Of a stretch of DNA of 64,000 nt, positions 46,218-54,052 are shown one piece after another. Position numbers and translations under genes: made by a program. This DNA is from Clostridia bacterium (GTDB lineage Bacteria; Bacillota; Clostridia; UBA1381; UBA9506), in the NCBI GenBank assembly GCA_017416855.1, contig JAFQAZ010000021.1, forward strand, positions 1 to 64,000. The letters are read 5' to 3'. The notes below the pieces were generated by a model, which saw nothing but the letters and a program-made list of their open reading frames with translations, ran no database searches and was not told the DNA's origin. Position 1 is the stretch's first letter. Each line of letters opens with the position of its first letter.

Positions 46218-48005
46218 TTAAATTGCTTCAAAATCTGCCGCACCGTGTTTGCAAAGAGGACAGATGTAGTCTTCAGGCAGTTTATCACTCTCATGTATAT
46301 AACCGCAAATTTTGCAAACAAAGCCTTTTTTGCCCTCTGTTTGCGGCTTCGGCTTTACATTGTTCTGGTAATACGTATAAGTCATTGTTTCTGTCTGCGT
46401 AATCACGCGAGCCTCGGTTACCGAACAAATAAACATACCATGAGTGCCCAAATCCACATAATCCTCCACCTTCAAGGACATAAAGGAATTGATGTGCCTG
46501 GGCAGGAAAATCAATCCGTTATCTGAGCGAAGGGGCGTACATTCAGCAAACTTATCTACATTTCTGCCGCTCTGGAAGCCAAACTTTTCAAAAACAGAGG
46601 ACGGTGCATCGGTAGACAGACAGTTAATATTCATCTTGCCGGACTGTTTAATCACGTGATGAGAGTAGTTTTCTTTGTTAATGGTCACGGCAATACGATT
46701 GGGTGTATTGGTCACCTGGGTAACAGTATTCACGATTAAACCATTATCCTTTTTGCCGTCATTGGAGGTGATGACATATAAGCCGTAGCCAATGTTAAAC
46801 AAGGCATTTAAATCGTTTTTATTGGCTGTAGCATCCTGCTGTGCCAGATAATCACTGCAGAGCTCTTCTGCCAAGGCTTCCAGCTGTTGGGAGCTTTCTT
46901 CATTCAAGGCAGAAAGAATGCGCACTTCATTTTCTGCAAAGGTCAGGTTTTTAGACTTTGCAAAAGCCTCCTTCATTACCTTAGCCGCCATAGGTGCCCA
47001 GCTTCCGTTTTCAATAAATGCAACGGTACGGTTGCTGAAATTTCGTTCCGTTAAATGGTTGATGAATTCACGCATAAAGGGGAAAATTTCAGCGTTATAG
47101 GTAGTGGTTGCCAGAACAATTTTGTTGTAACGGAAGGCATCTTCAACGGCTTCTGCCATGTCACATCTTGCCAGGTCGTTCACAACCACCTTGGGGCAAC
47201 CTTTAGCTTTCAGTTTTTCTTCTAGCTGAAGCACGGCTTTTTTGGTATTGCCATATACAGAAGTGTAGGCAATCATAATGCCTTCTTCCTCCGGCTGATA
47301 GCTTGACCAAATGTTATAAAGATTCAGATAATAGCCTAAATTTTCGTTCAAAACCGGACCGTGCAGAGGGCAAATGGTTGCAATGTCAAGACCAGCTGCT
47401 TTTTTAAGCAGATTCTGTACCTGGGCGCCATATTTACCTACAATGCCGATGTAATAACGTCTTGCTTCGCAAGCCCAGTCTTCTTCCACATCGAGCGCTC
47501 CGAATTTACCGAAGCCATCTGCCGAAAACAACACCTTATCCGTGCTGTCATAGGTCACAATAACCTCCGGCCAATGAACCATAGGAGCAGTCACAAAGGT
47601 CAGATTGTGTTTGCCCAGGGAAAGGGTATCCCCTTCGCCCACAACTACCTGTTTATCAGCAAAATCATCACCAAAAAAGTTTTTAATCATCACAAAAGCT
47701 TTTGCAGAAGAAACAATTTTGGCTTCGGGATAAGTTTTAACAAAATTTAAGATATTGGCAGAATGATCCGGCTCCATATGCTGAACAATCAGATAATCCG
47801 GCTGTCTATTGCCCAAAGTATTCTGAATGTTATCCAGCCATTCGTGGGTAAAGGCCGCATCCACCGTATCCATAATGGCGATTTTTTCATCTATAATTGC
47901 ATAAGAATTATAAGAAATGCCATTAGGAACAACATATTGGCCTTCGAATAAATCAATGGCGTGGTCGTTCACGCCGATATATTTAATATCGTTTGTAATG
48001 TTCAT
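46218..48005 (-). CDS. Flavodiiron protein with flavin reductase and rubredoxin domains
   Basis: 595 residues in four parts: metallo-beta-lactamase domain with diiron ligands HMEPDH (about 81-86) and further His/Asp (about 1-250); flavodoxin domain (about 255-395, IAYTSVYGNTKKAV); flavin reductase-type FMN domain (about 400-540, NRIAVTINKENYSHHVI); C-terminal rubredoxin with CKIC and CPLC (about 548-590). It reduces oxygen to water, and in some family members nitric oxide, using NAD(P)H electrons passed through the fused domains. Marks an anaerobe. Own promoter upstream. Confidence 0.94.
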   Translation of the reverse strand: MNITNDIKYIGVNDHAIDLFEGQYVVPNGISYNSYAIIDEKIAIMDTVDAAFTHEWLDNIQNTLGNRQPDYLIVQHMEPDHSANILNFVKTYPEAKIVSSAKAFVMIKNFFGDDFADKQVVVGEGDTLSLGKHNLTFVTAPMVHWPEVIVTYDSTDKVLFSADGFGKFGALDVEEDWACEARRYYIGIVGKYGAQVQNLLKKAAGLDIATICPLHGPVLNENLGYYLNLYNIWSSYQPEEEGIMIAYTSVYGNTKKAVLQLEEKLKAKGCPKVVVNDLARCDMAEAVEDAFRYNKIVLATTTYNAEIFPFMREFINHLTERNFSNRTVAFIENGSWAPMAAKVMKEAFAKSKNLTFAENEVRILSALNEESSQQLEALAEELCSDYLAQQDATANKNDLNALFNIGYGLYVITSNDGKKDNGLIVNTVTQVTNTPNRIAVTINKENYSHHVIKQSGKMNINCLSTDAPSSVFEKFGFQSGRNVDKFAECTPLRSDNGLIFLPRHINSFMSLKVEDYVDLGTHGMFICSVTEARVITQTETMTYTYYQNNVKPKPQTEGKKGFVCKICGYIHESDKLPEDYICPLCKHGAADFEAI

Positions 48006-48051
48006 ACAAATTTCTCTCCTTATAAATCAAGTCCGTTTTTCTAATAACTAT

Positions 48052-48080
48052 ACTATAACACATTTTTTATGATTATACAA
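48052..48080 (-). promoter_or_regulatory. SigA promoter of the flavodiiron gene
   Basis: Minus strand: -35 TTGTAT (48075-48080), 17-base spacer, TG-extended -10 TATAGT (48052-48057), about 47 bases before the start codon. Confidence 0.7.
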
Positions 48081-48083
48081 CAA

Positions 48084-48689
48084 TTACAATCCTATTTTTT
48101 GACGCAAAGCATTGACATCGCCATTAAACAGATAGCCGTTGATGCCCAAGACTTCAGCCCCTTTTATGTTGCTTTCTCTGTCATCAATAAACAAGCACTC
48201 TTCCGCCTGCAGAGAATAAGTTTTTAACAGATATTCAAAAATCTTTCTGTCCGGCTTGGTGATACCCAGATTACCGGAAAACACACAACCGCAGAATCCT
48301 GTCAGCACATCACGAATCCACGGCACATTTTGGTGACCGTTGGCAAATCCTATGCTGATGTTGGATAGCAAATAAAGGTTCATCCCGGCTTTTTTCATAT
48401 CTTCTATAAGTTCAGGCATTCCTTCTACCGGGGTTAACGTGGCAATCCAGTTGTCATATACCCGGCAACCCAATTCACCCCATTCTTCCGGCAGTTTATG
48501 ACAGATTTCTGCTTTTAAGGCTTCGTCGGTTATCCGGCCGGCATCTAAGGGATCCCACAAAGCACGATCAAAAACCACATCGCTGATGGTCCGCAGAAGG
48601 GCTTCATCCTGCACAAAGGGAGCCGTTAACCAATCAGGATAAAAATTGCCTAACACATTACCGAAATCAAAAATATAGTTCTTTATCAT
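48084..48689 (-). CDS. HAD-family hydrolase (YihX-like)
   Basis: About 201 residues. Motif I is FDFGNVLG, with the DxGNV variant seen in YihX-type phosphatases; motif II LLSNIS, motif III Lys in GITKPD, motif IV FIDDRESNIKGAE. Probably a sugar or small phosphate phosphatase. ATG 48689 behind GGGAGG; the longer frame to 48710 is rejected. Confidence 0.9.
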   Translation of the reverse strand: MIKNYIFDFGNVLGNFYPDWLTAPFVQDEALLRTISDVVFDRALWDPLDAGRITDEALKAEICHKLPEEWGELGCRVYDNWIATLTPVEGMPELIEDMKKAGMNLYLLSNISIGFANGHQNVPWIRDVLTGFCGCVFSGNLGITKPDRKIFEYLLKTYSLQAEECLFIDDRESNIKGAEVLGINGYLFNGDVNALRQKIGL

Positions 48690-48729
48690 CTTTTCGCCTC
48701 CCCACCGCATATGCTACATTCAAAGCACC

Positions 48730-48767
48730 AAAAGCCTGCGGCATCATGGAGCCGCAGGCTTTTTCTT
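48730..48767. terminator. Terminator between the HAD and discoidin-like genes
   Basis: Stem AAAAGCCTGCGGC (48730-48742) with GCCGCAGGCTTTT (48751-48763), loop of 8. It lies directly after the minus-strand stop at 48771. The T-run is short (TTTT) on that strand and longer on the other. Confidence 0.75.
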
Positions 48768-48770
48768 GTT

Positions 48771-49562
48771 TTATGCTTCCTTTCCGTAAACCTCCCACTG
48801 GCTTAGTGCCGGGAAGGGAGATGGGTCATTCTCATCTTTAATCAGTTGATTAAGTTTAATCCATTCTACTTTTTTCTTTTCTTCTAAAGGAATGTAATGA
48901 GGCTCACAGGATTTTTCCATATTGTGCACTAAGGTTGTGCCGTCGGAGAAGGTAAAGGTTACCTGCTTCCAGTAGTTATCGTGCGGGAAATCGGCACGGG
49001 TTACCAGCACCATACTGTCGATTTCAACAGTTCTGCCAAAATCCAGTACAATTTCTGCATCATCCTGACGGTTAATGCCCCAGGATTCATAAGGCCAGGC
49101 ACCGTGGCTTGCATTGCAGATATTGCCGTTAATAGCATTTCTGGCTGCAAAAACGGATTCTCCACGGGTTTCAACATTGGCATAAGCATGGGGGAAGCAA
49201 CCTGGGTCGCCGTGCTGATCATAAGCATTTTTTGCCAGATTTTTATGCATAGCAATTTCTGCTTCCGTTGCCTTTCTCACAGACAACACATGTTTATTGC
49301 CATAAAAGGTTTTGGGAGAATAAGAAATTCTCTTTTCACCAAAGGGAATCACGAATACAAGCTCTGGCGTTTTCTGATATACAAAAGCTTCTCCCATGGC
49401 ATCATCCAGCTGCATCACTAAAAACACATTGGTTTCGGTGGTGCGCATTACCAGCGTATCACCTTCCTGATACTCCTTGTTGTAAGCCAGCACACAACGG
49501 CTTTCATTACTTGCCTGTGCCAGCACCTCGCCATTCTGACTGATAACTGCTAACTCTAACAT
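48771..49562 (-). CDS. Cytosolic discoidin-like (F5/8 type C) carbohydrate-binding protein
   Basis: 263 residues, no signal peptide or membrane segment. The C-terminal half is a galactose-binding-like sandwich (about 110-260): NAINGNICNASHGAWPYESWGINRQDDAEIVLDFGRTVEIDSMVLVTRADFPHDNYWKQ. The N-terminal part (about 1-95) is a separate beta-rich domain. Discoidin-type domains are usually extracellular, so a cytosolic one is unusual. Start ATG 49562 behind AAAGGAG. Preceded by a structured leader of about 228 bases. Confidence 0.78.
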   Translation of the reverse strand: MLELAVISQNGEVLAQASNESRCVLAYNKEYQEGDTLVMRTTETNVFLVMQLDDAMGEAFVYQKTPELVFVIPFGEKRISYSPKTFYGNKHVLSVRKATEAEIAMHKNLAKNAYDQHGDPGCFPHAYANVETRGESVFAARNAINGNICNASHGAWPYESWGINRQDDAEIVLDFGRTVEIDSMVLVTRADFPHDNYWKQVTFTFSDGTTLVHNMEKSCEPHYIPLEEKKKVEWIKLNQLIKDENDPSPFPALSQWEVYGKEA

Positions 49563-49790
49563 TATTCATTCTCCTTTATATTAATCTAAGATATGTAACT
49601 TTATGAAATGAACTCCCGTATGCATCAATTATATATTTAGTTAACAAGAAGGATGCAATCCAATTCTACTAGGAGCAAAAATGTTTGCTCGCAAGGACAT
49701 TTTTGCGACGCCGTCAATTGGCATACGCAGACTGAAAGACTGCAAGCGAGTTGCAAACTCGCAGGAGTTTTGCAAAGCAAAAATCCGTAT
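49563..49790 (-). promoter_or_regulatory. Long structured 5' leader of the discoidin-like gene (candidate cis-regulatory RNA)
   Basis: The predicted transcript start (about 49790) opens an RNA with TTGGCATA, which can pair with TATGCCAA about 80 bases later. Between them lies GCGAGTT-TGC-AACTCGC. Downstream, GCAAAAATGT pairs perfectly with ACATTTTTGC around a 12-base loop, and a competing hairpin GAGCAAA/TTTGCTC uses part of the same bases. No known riboswitch consensus was recognised. The element may instead be a small inverted-repeat (MITE-like) insertion, since its ends AATTGGCATA/TATGCCAATT resemble terminal inverted repeats. No gene seen in the spacer. Confidence 0.5.
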
Positions 49791-49796
49791 ATGCCA

Positions 49797-49825
49797 ATTA
49801 TATCACAAATTCTCCCATTGGTCAA
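49797..49825 (-). promoter_or_regulatory. SigA promoter of the discoidin-like gene
   Basis: Minus strand: -35 TTGACC (49820-49825), 17-base spacer, TG-extended -10 TATAAT (49797-49802). Near consensus. Places the start about 228 bases upstream of the start codon. Confidence 0.8.
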
Positions 49826-49875
49826 TTTATGAGCGAATAATTTTACAAATGATAGGTTCCTCACCTTCTCAGCAT

Positions 49876-50427
49876 CTATGCAACCATATGGCAAATTCTT
49901 TCATAAATTTCTTTCCAGGAATAAACCCTTGTAATGTCGTGTTCCTTTTCATTAAAGCCTGAATTGTTTGGCTGATGATATAAAAACTTGATGTAAGCAC
50001 CGTTGATAAGGTTATGGACGCCGTCATCAATTAAAATATCACCCTTTACCGATTGTTTGTTATTTTCCCGGATAATCTGTTCCTTTGTCAAAAAAGGAAA
50101 CAGCTCTAACAATTTTTCGGTTTTAGCCTCAAAGGTTTCGGGATTACTGGCTGTAACAATCAAAAGCTTATGGCCGTCATCTACCAGTTTTTTCAGGTAA
50201 TAAGGACTTCCCTCAACAGAGGTTGTCCTGTCCCAGAATTCATCGCGGTATAAGGGCTCTAAAACCTCTTCAGGAGTTAAACCGGGAAAGGCCTTTGTTA
50301 CATCCCAGGATGTAATATCCTCTTTTTTAACGTGATAATTATGTTTACAGTTCAGTTCTGAAAGCCAATGTTCCGTCAGTTCCTGAATGGTATCATCAGC
50401 ATCGCATAAAATAGTTAATCGTTTCAT
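49876..50427 (-). CDS. 5'(3')-deoxyribonucleotidase-like protein (NT5C family)
   Basis: 183 residues. HAD motif I CDADDTI (DxDxT), motif II LLIVTASNPET, a Lys in NNKQSVKGD and motif IV ILIDDGVHNL are present, with the short cap of NT5C nucleotidases (YorS-like). Dephosphorylates pyrimidine deoxynucleotides in characterised members. Start ATG 50427 behind AAAGGAG. Confidence 0.87.
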   Translation of the reverse strand: MKRLTILCDADDTIQELTEHWLSELNCKHNYHVKKEDITSWDVTKAFPGLTPEEVLEPLYRDEFWDRTTSVEGSPYYLKKLVDDGHKLLIVTASNPETFEAKTEKLLELFPFLTKEQIIRENNKQSVKGDILIDDGVHNLINGAYIKFLYHQPNNSGFNEKEHDITRVYSWKEIYERICHMVA

Positions 50428-50498
50428 ACACCCAACTCCTTTCGGTTGATGATAGTATCATATCATTCTCTATGTACCAAAAAGAGCCCATCTTCTGT

Positions 50499-51515
50499 TT
50501 AATTATATTTTTCGCACATCTTTTTCACCGCTTCTGCTATCCGTTCTCTCATATCCAAAGGCTCCAGCAGTTCTATGTGAGGCCCATATTGCAACGCCCA
50601 GTAAAAAAAAGCCTCTTTATTTACCATAACCTCTGTTATGCACTCATCCTCACCGGTTTGTAGTATGTTGATATCTTTTCCGTACCAGTCAATAATCTGA
50701 TCCACAAGATACGTTTTGGCTCTGAATTTGACCCGGATGCTCTCTCCTGCAAACATATAAAGATGCTCTGCCATATGCTTCGGCAAATCCAGTTCACCAC
50801 CGGCAACCTGCTCTATGGGTTTTCTGTTTTCCTCCAACATCCTGATGCCGGTTATGCGGTCCACCCTGTAATTGGCAAGCTCATCATATTTATCATAGTT
50901 GCAAATCAGATAATACCGCCCATTTGTGGCCACCATCTGATACGGATTGACGATATATTCTTTTTCCCGTTTCGGATGCAGTTTTTTATCAATCCCATAA
51001 CTGTTATAAACAAAAGCCACTTTCTTGTTGTTGGTTATAGCTTCATCCAACACATCAATTGTGTAAAACAGTTCTTTGTTTTCCGGAACATTTTCCGGCA
51101 AATTACAAATGTGTCTTACCTTTTTATCAAAATATATGTTGGAAAGTCCCTTCAGCTTTTTAATCAGGGTTTTGCATTGAGAATGGGGAATGTGTTTGGA
51201 AAAAAGCAAACTGTCAATGAGAAGGCGAAGCTCAGAATCATCAAATTCTCTGACCATGTACCAATCCGTACAAATGGAATTCTCATTCCCGTTCTCGTCT
51301 TTTCTTTCAATTTCGGTATAGTCAATACCGCAATCCAAATCTAAAAGACTCATCAGATTCCGCTTAACAGTTTTCCGGTCAACATCCATATGATATTCCT
51401 TTTTTAGTAAATCCATAATGTCATGCTGCGTCAGCCTGTGATCCGTATCAGAATACTTTTTTAAAATATTTAAAATGTTTATGGTAACCATTTTCTTGGG
51501 TGGAATTGTATACAT
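50499..51515 (-). CDS. WYL-domain transcriptional regulator (DeoR-like HTH)
   Basis: 338 residues: N-terminal winged helix (DHRLTQHDIMDLLKKEYHMDVDRKTVKRNL, about 20-50), a WYL domain (about 145-230, NNKKVAFVYNSYG, PYQMVATNGRYYLICNYDKY), and a C-terminal WCX extension. WYL proteins sense small ligands or nucleic acids and control stress, DNA repair or defence. No target operon is obvious; a symmetric motif on its own promoter suggests autoregulation. Confidence 0.92.
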   Translation of the reverse strand: MYTIPPKKMVTINILNILKKYSDTDHRLTQHDIMDLLKKEYHMDVDRKTVKRNLMSLLDLDCGIDYTEIERKDENGNENSICTDWYMVREFDDSELRLLIDSLLFSKHIPHSQCKTLIKKLKGLSNIYFDKKVRHICNLPENVPENKELFYTIDVLDEAITNNKKVAFVYNSYGIDKKLHPKREKEYIVNPYQMVATNGRYYLICNYDKYDELANYRVDRITGIRMLEENRKPIEQVAGGELDLPKHMAEHLYMFAGESIRVKFRAKTYLVDQIIDWYGKDINILQTGEDECITEVMVNKEAFFYWALQYGPHIELLEPLDMRERIAEAVKKMCEKYN

Positions 51516-51549
51516 AAGTGCTTCACTCCATTATGTTTAAAGAAAATAT

Positions 51550-51589
51550 GTGATATCTGTATCATATCACACTTTATCACAGTATACAA
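51550..51589 (-). promoter_or_regulatory. Promoter and putative operator of the WYL regulator
   Basis: Minus strand: -35 TTGTAT (51584-51589), 17-base spacer, TG-extended -10 TATGAT (51561-51566). An inverted repeat GTGATAT (51564-51570) and ATATCAC (51550-51556) overlaps the -10, and another GTGATA copy lies in the spacer. Confidence 0.65.
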
Positions 51590-51628
51590 CAGCTAATGGG
51601 ATTTTTTTGGTGCATCTCCGCAATTAAG

Positions 51629-51657
51629 AAGCGCAACCCTAAGCAGGTTGCGCTTTT
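51629..51657. terminator. Hairpin after the S-layer/YcdB gene
   Basis: Stem AAGCGCAACC (51629-51638) with GGTTGCGCTT (51646-51655), 7-base loop, 20 bases after the minus-strand stop at 51677. T-run is weak on that strand, TTTT on the other. Confidence 0.6.
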
Positions 51658-51676
51658 AAGATATTCTCTGTATGTT

Positions 51677-53737
51677 TTAGCGTGCCATATAATTATATAT
51701 AATAATCATAGCATCGGCTCTTCTCAGTTCATTTTCAGGATAAAACTGTCCGTTGTCTCCACTGACTAACCCCAAGCCACCGGCTACCGCCGCCACACCT
51801 TCCTGCTCGGCAGGAACATCGCGGAAGGGGCACCGGAAAATACCGGGGATTTTCACAAATTCGCCATAACCCAGTGCGCGGAGCAACCAGGTAATGCCAT
51901 CGATACGACTAACCTTAGCCTCCGGCGCCACTTCTTCCTGCAGGAGCACTCCCTGACGCACCAGATTGCGATACATAACCTCTGCATCAGTTTCATAACC
52001 GCGTTTCCAGATAACCTTATCCAGAAGCAGGAGAAAATCAAGCTGCGAAATGGCCTCTGCCGGTCGCAGCGCGCCTTTATCATTGGGCGCAAGATAGATT
52101 TCATTAGACAGAAGCTTGTTAATTTTTTCTTCTGCATAATGTCCGGCAATATCCGTATACACAGGAATTTCCTTCTCCACCTTAGGACGAAGGGCATAAT
52201 CCAGTGCTTCCAACGTTTCAGCCGACAAAATCACACATTCCTGCAAAGAATAAACCGGGCAGGCTGTAACGGTTTTATCTTCATTGGCCACCGGCATATA
52301 CCGCAGACGGAATTCACCCAGCTTCATAGCCTGTTCATTGGCTTCTTCTCTGGTTTTTGCTACGTCTGCAGACGGGAATTCTGTCTCTGCCCACTGCAGA
52401 TTAAATGAGGTCAATTCGCCGGTTTTCACATCAAATCGCAGGCTGGCACCATGATTATATACACGAATGTCATCAACCAGCCGCTGATATTCAAAACTGC
52501 CCTTTCGATGGTTGAAAAACTCTTTTTCCGTCATTTGGGCAAGTTCTTCACTATAGTATTTCTCTAAAAAGTTCTTGGCCTTTTTCTGCAAAGTTTCATC
52601 GGATAAATCCGGCTTAACCGACTGATTTTTGTCATAAGGCACATACCTGCTGGAAGAATAGCCTACCACCTGGCCGGTTTCTGCCAGAAGGGTTACATGC
52701 TTATAAGCTGTTTCCCCATCTTTTTCCTTGCTTTCCTTGCGGTAAGCTAAGGATATAACGTATTCTCCTGTCTGTCTGCGGGATACGCTGTAATTCTCAA
52801 TACTAAAGCTCCGGTCAATGCCGAATTCCGTTATCTTTCTGGCAATGGAATCAGCCTTTTCTTTAGAAAGCATAGATAGAATTTTGTCTACCAGTTCTTT
52901 TTCGATAGCCGAGAGCGTAACCGATGAACCACCTGCACTGTCTGCCGCGCTTTCCATCATCAATTTATCATTCGTAGCATATTCATACAGTTTATCAAAG
53001 GTGATGGGCTGACCGGTTTCGGCATCTATCATCACATTTTCATCATAACGGTTGCGATAAATCAGATGGGCTGTGTTTTCATATTCTTTGCTCGTAACCT
53101 GATAAAACAACTCATAACCCATATTGTCTGTAAAGGCTTTCCGGGCTTCTTCTGCCGTAATGAAGTTCGCTTCTTTAAAGGTCATTTTCTGCCAACCGGC
53201 AGAATAACCCGTAACCTTCAAGCTTTCACCATCAATGGTCAGATGCAATTGATTGTTTGCCACCGGAATATCATTATGCACCCGATTAAAGGAAACTGCA
53301 TATGCCCCATCATAGCTCCGGCTCACGGCACCTTCATCAATATTGGCGAGCTTTGCTGCATCAATCTTCTCAATAAAGTCTTTGGCAACAGATAACGCCT
53401 CTTCTTTTGTATGCTTGGCAAAAGACGGTTTTTCTTCTGCCTTATTCTCATAATCATAAAAATTTGTGATGATACCATCTGACCCAATGGTAACGCTGAT
53501 ATCTCTATAAACAGCCTCATCCTTACTTGTCCAGTACAAATTATAATTCTTACCGTTTTCCGTTTCGTTGTAATGGTAATTTCTGAATTCTACCAGACTG
53601 TCATCAATAGAAAGTTTTTCTTTGGCAATCAAAATCAGCCGTTCCATTTCGGCACTTTCTGCCTCTGCAGCAGTCACCGGCAACACTAAACCAAGGCACA
53701 GCATCAAACTCATCATTAAACACAACATTTTTTTCAT
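51677..53737 (-). CDS. Secreted YcdB/PepSY-like protein with C-terminal S-layer homology region
   Basis: About 686 residues. Signal peptide MKKMLCLMMSLMLCLGLVLPVTAAEA; two YcdB-type repeats (about 25-290 and 290-520), each with PepSY-like stretches (TKEEALSVAKDFIEK, TREEANEQAMKLGEF); and C-terminal SLH-like sequence (YTDIAGHYAEEKINKLLSNEIYL, FYPENELRRADAMIIIYNYMA). It should be anchored to secondary wall polymer; PepSY modules often inhibit or fold peptidases. Only two SLH-like stretches are evident, fewer than the usual three. ATG 53737 fits AAAGGAG eight bases upstream better than 53755 or 53743. Confidence 0.87.
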   Translation of the reverse strand: MKKMLCLMMSLMLCLGLVLPVTAAEAESAEMERLILIAKEKLSIDDSLVEFRNYHYNETENGKNYNLYWTSKDEAVYRDISVTIGSDGIITNFYDYENKAEEKPSFAKHTKEEALSVAKDFIEKIDAAKLANIDEGAVSRSYDGAYAVSFNRVHNDIPVANNQLHLTIDGESLKVTGYSAGWQKMTFKEANFITAEEARKAFTDNMGYELFYQVTSKEYENTAHLIYRNRYDENVMIDAETGQPITFDKLYEYATNDKLMMESAADSAGGSSVTLSAIEKELVDKILSMLSKEKADSIARKITEFGIDRSFSIENYSVSRRQTGEYVISLAYRKESKEKDGETAYKHVTLLAETGQVVGYSSSRYVPYDKNQSVKPDLSDETLQKKAKNFLEKYYSEELAQMTEKEFFNHRKGSFEYQRLVDDIRVYNHGASLRFDVKTGELTSFNLQWAETEFPSADVAKTREEANEQAMKLGEFRLRYMPVANEDKTVTACPVYSLQECVILSAETLEALDYALRPKVEKEIPVYTDIAGHYAEEKINKLLSNEIYLAPNDKGALRPAEAISQLDFLLLLDKVIWKRGYETDAEVMYRNLVRQGVLLQEEVAPEAKVSRIDGITWLLRALGYGEFVKIPGIFRCPFRDVPAEQEGVAAVAGGLGLVSGDNGQFYPENELRRADAMIIIYNYMAR

Positions 53738-53776
53738 TTTCATTGCTCCTTTCATTTGAAAAATTTTCCTATTGTT

Positions 53777-53806
53777 TTAGACGAAAACGAAAAATAAAAA
53801 GTTCCC
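53777..53806 (-). promoter_or_regulatory. ECF-sigma-type promoter of the YcdB/SLH gene
   Basis: Minus strand: GGGAAC (53801-53806) followed after 17 bases by CGTCTAA (53777-53783), the GGAAC...CGTC pattern of extracytoplasmic-function sigma factors. It lies 40 bases before the start codon. No SigA-like pair is convincing at this place. Confidence 0.55.
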
Positions 53807-53851
53807 ATATTTTCTTATATTTTACAAAGGGGATAGGAAAAATACTTTAGA

Positions 53852-53910
53852 ATGAGCAAACTGAATCCCGAAGCTGTACAGAGGTACAGCGAGAGGTGAA
53901 GGTTGTTCAT
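53852..53910 (+). other. Unexplained 59-base inverted-repeat element
   Basis: Outer arms ATGAGCAAACT and AGGTTGTTCAT pair at 10 of 11 positions on the plus strand (one G-U), and an inner perfect hairpin GCTGTAC-AGAG-GTACAGC (53873-53890) lies between two internal loops. The same bases contain a 15-codon frame (53852-53899) without a ribosome binding site. No known RNA class was recognised. The rest of the 53738-54052 spacer holds only the ECF promoter and the rny terminator. Confidence 0.4.
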
Positions 53911-53928
53911 AGCAAAAAGATTATAAAC

Positions 53929-53966
53929 GCAGAAAAATCTCACTTTCGTGAGATTTTTCTGCATTT
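53929..53966. terminator. Terminator of rny
   Basis: Perfect 15-bp stem (53929-53943 with 53948-53962), 4-base loop, about 86 bases after the rny stop on the minus strand. Confidence 0.8.
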
Positions 53967-54052
53967 TATAACAAAACTTTAGTTCAAGAAGATATCAAAT
54001 ATTCATCAAACGCTATCTTTTTGCGTTCTGGAGTATTTAAACATCCACTCTA

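Noticed and set aside
49637-49894. 85-codon minus-strand frame
   Set aside because: It lies over the promoter and structured leader of the discoidin-like gene and has no ribosome binding site.
53852-53899. 15-codon frame starting MSKLNPEAVQ
   Set aside because: No ribosome binding site, and the bases are better explained as arms of an inverted repeat.
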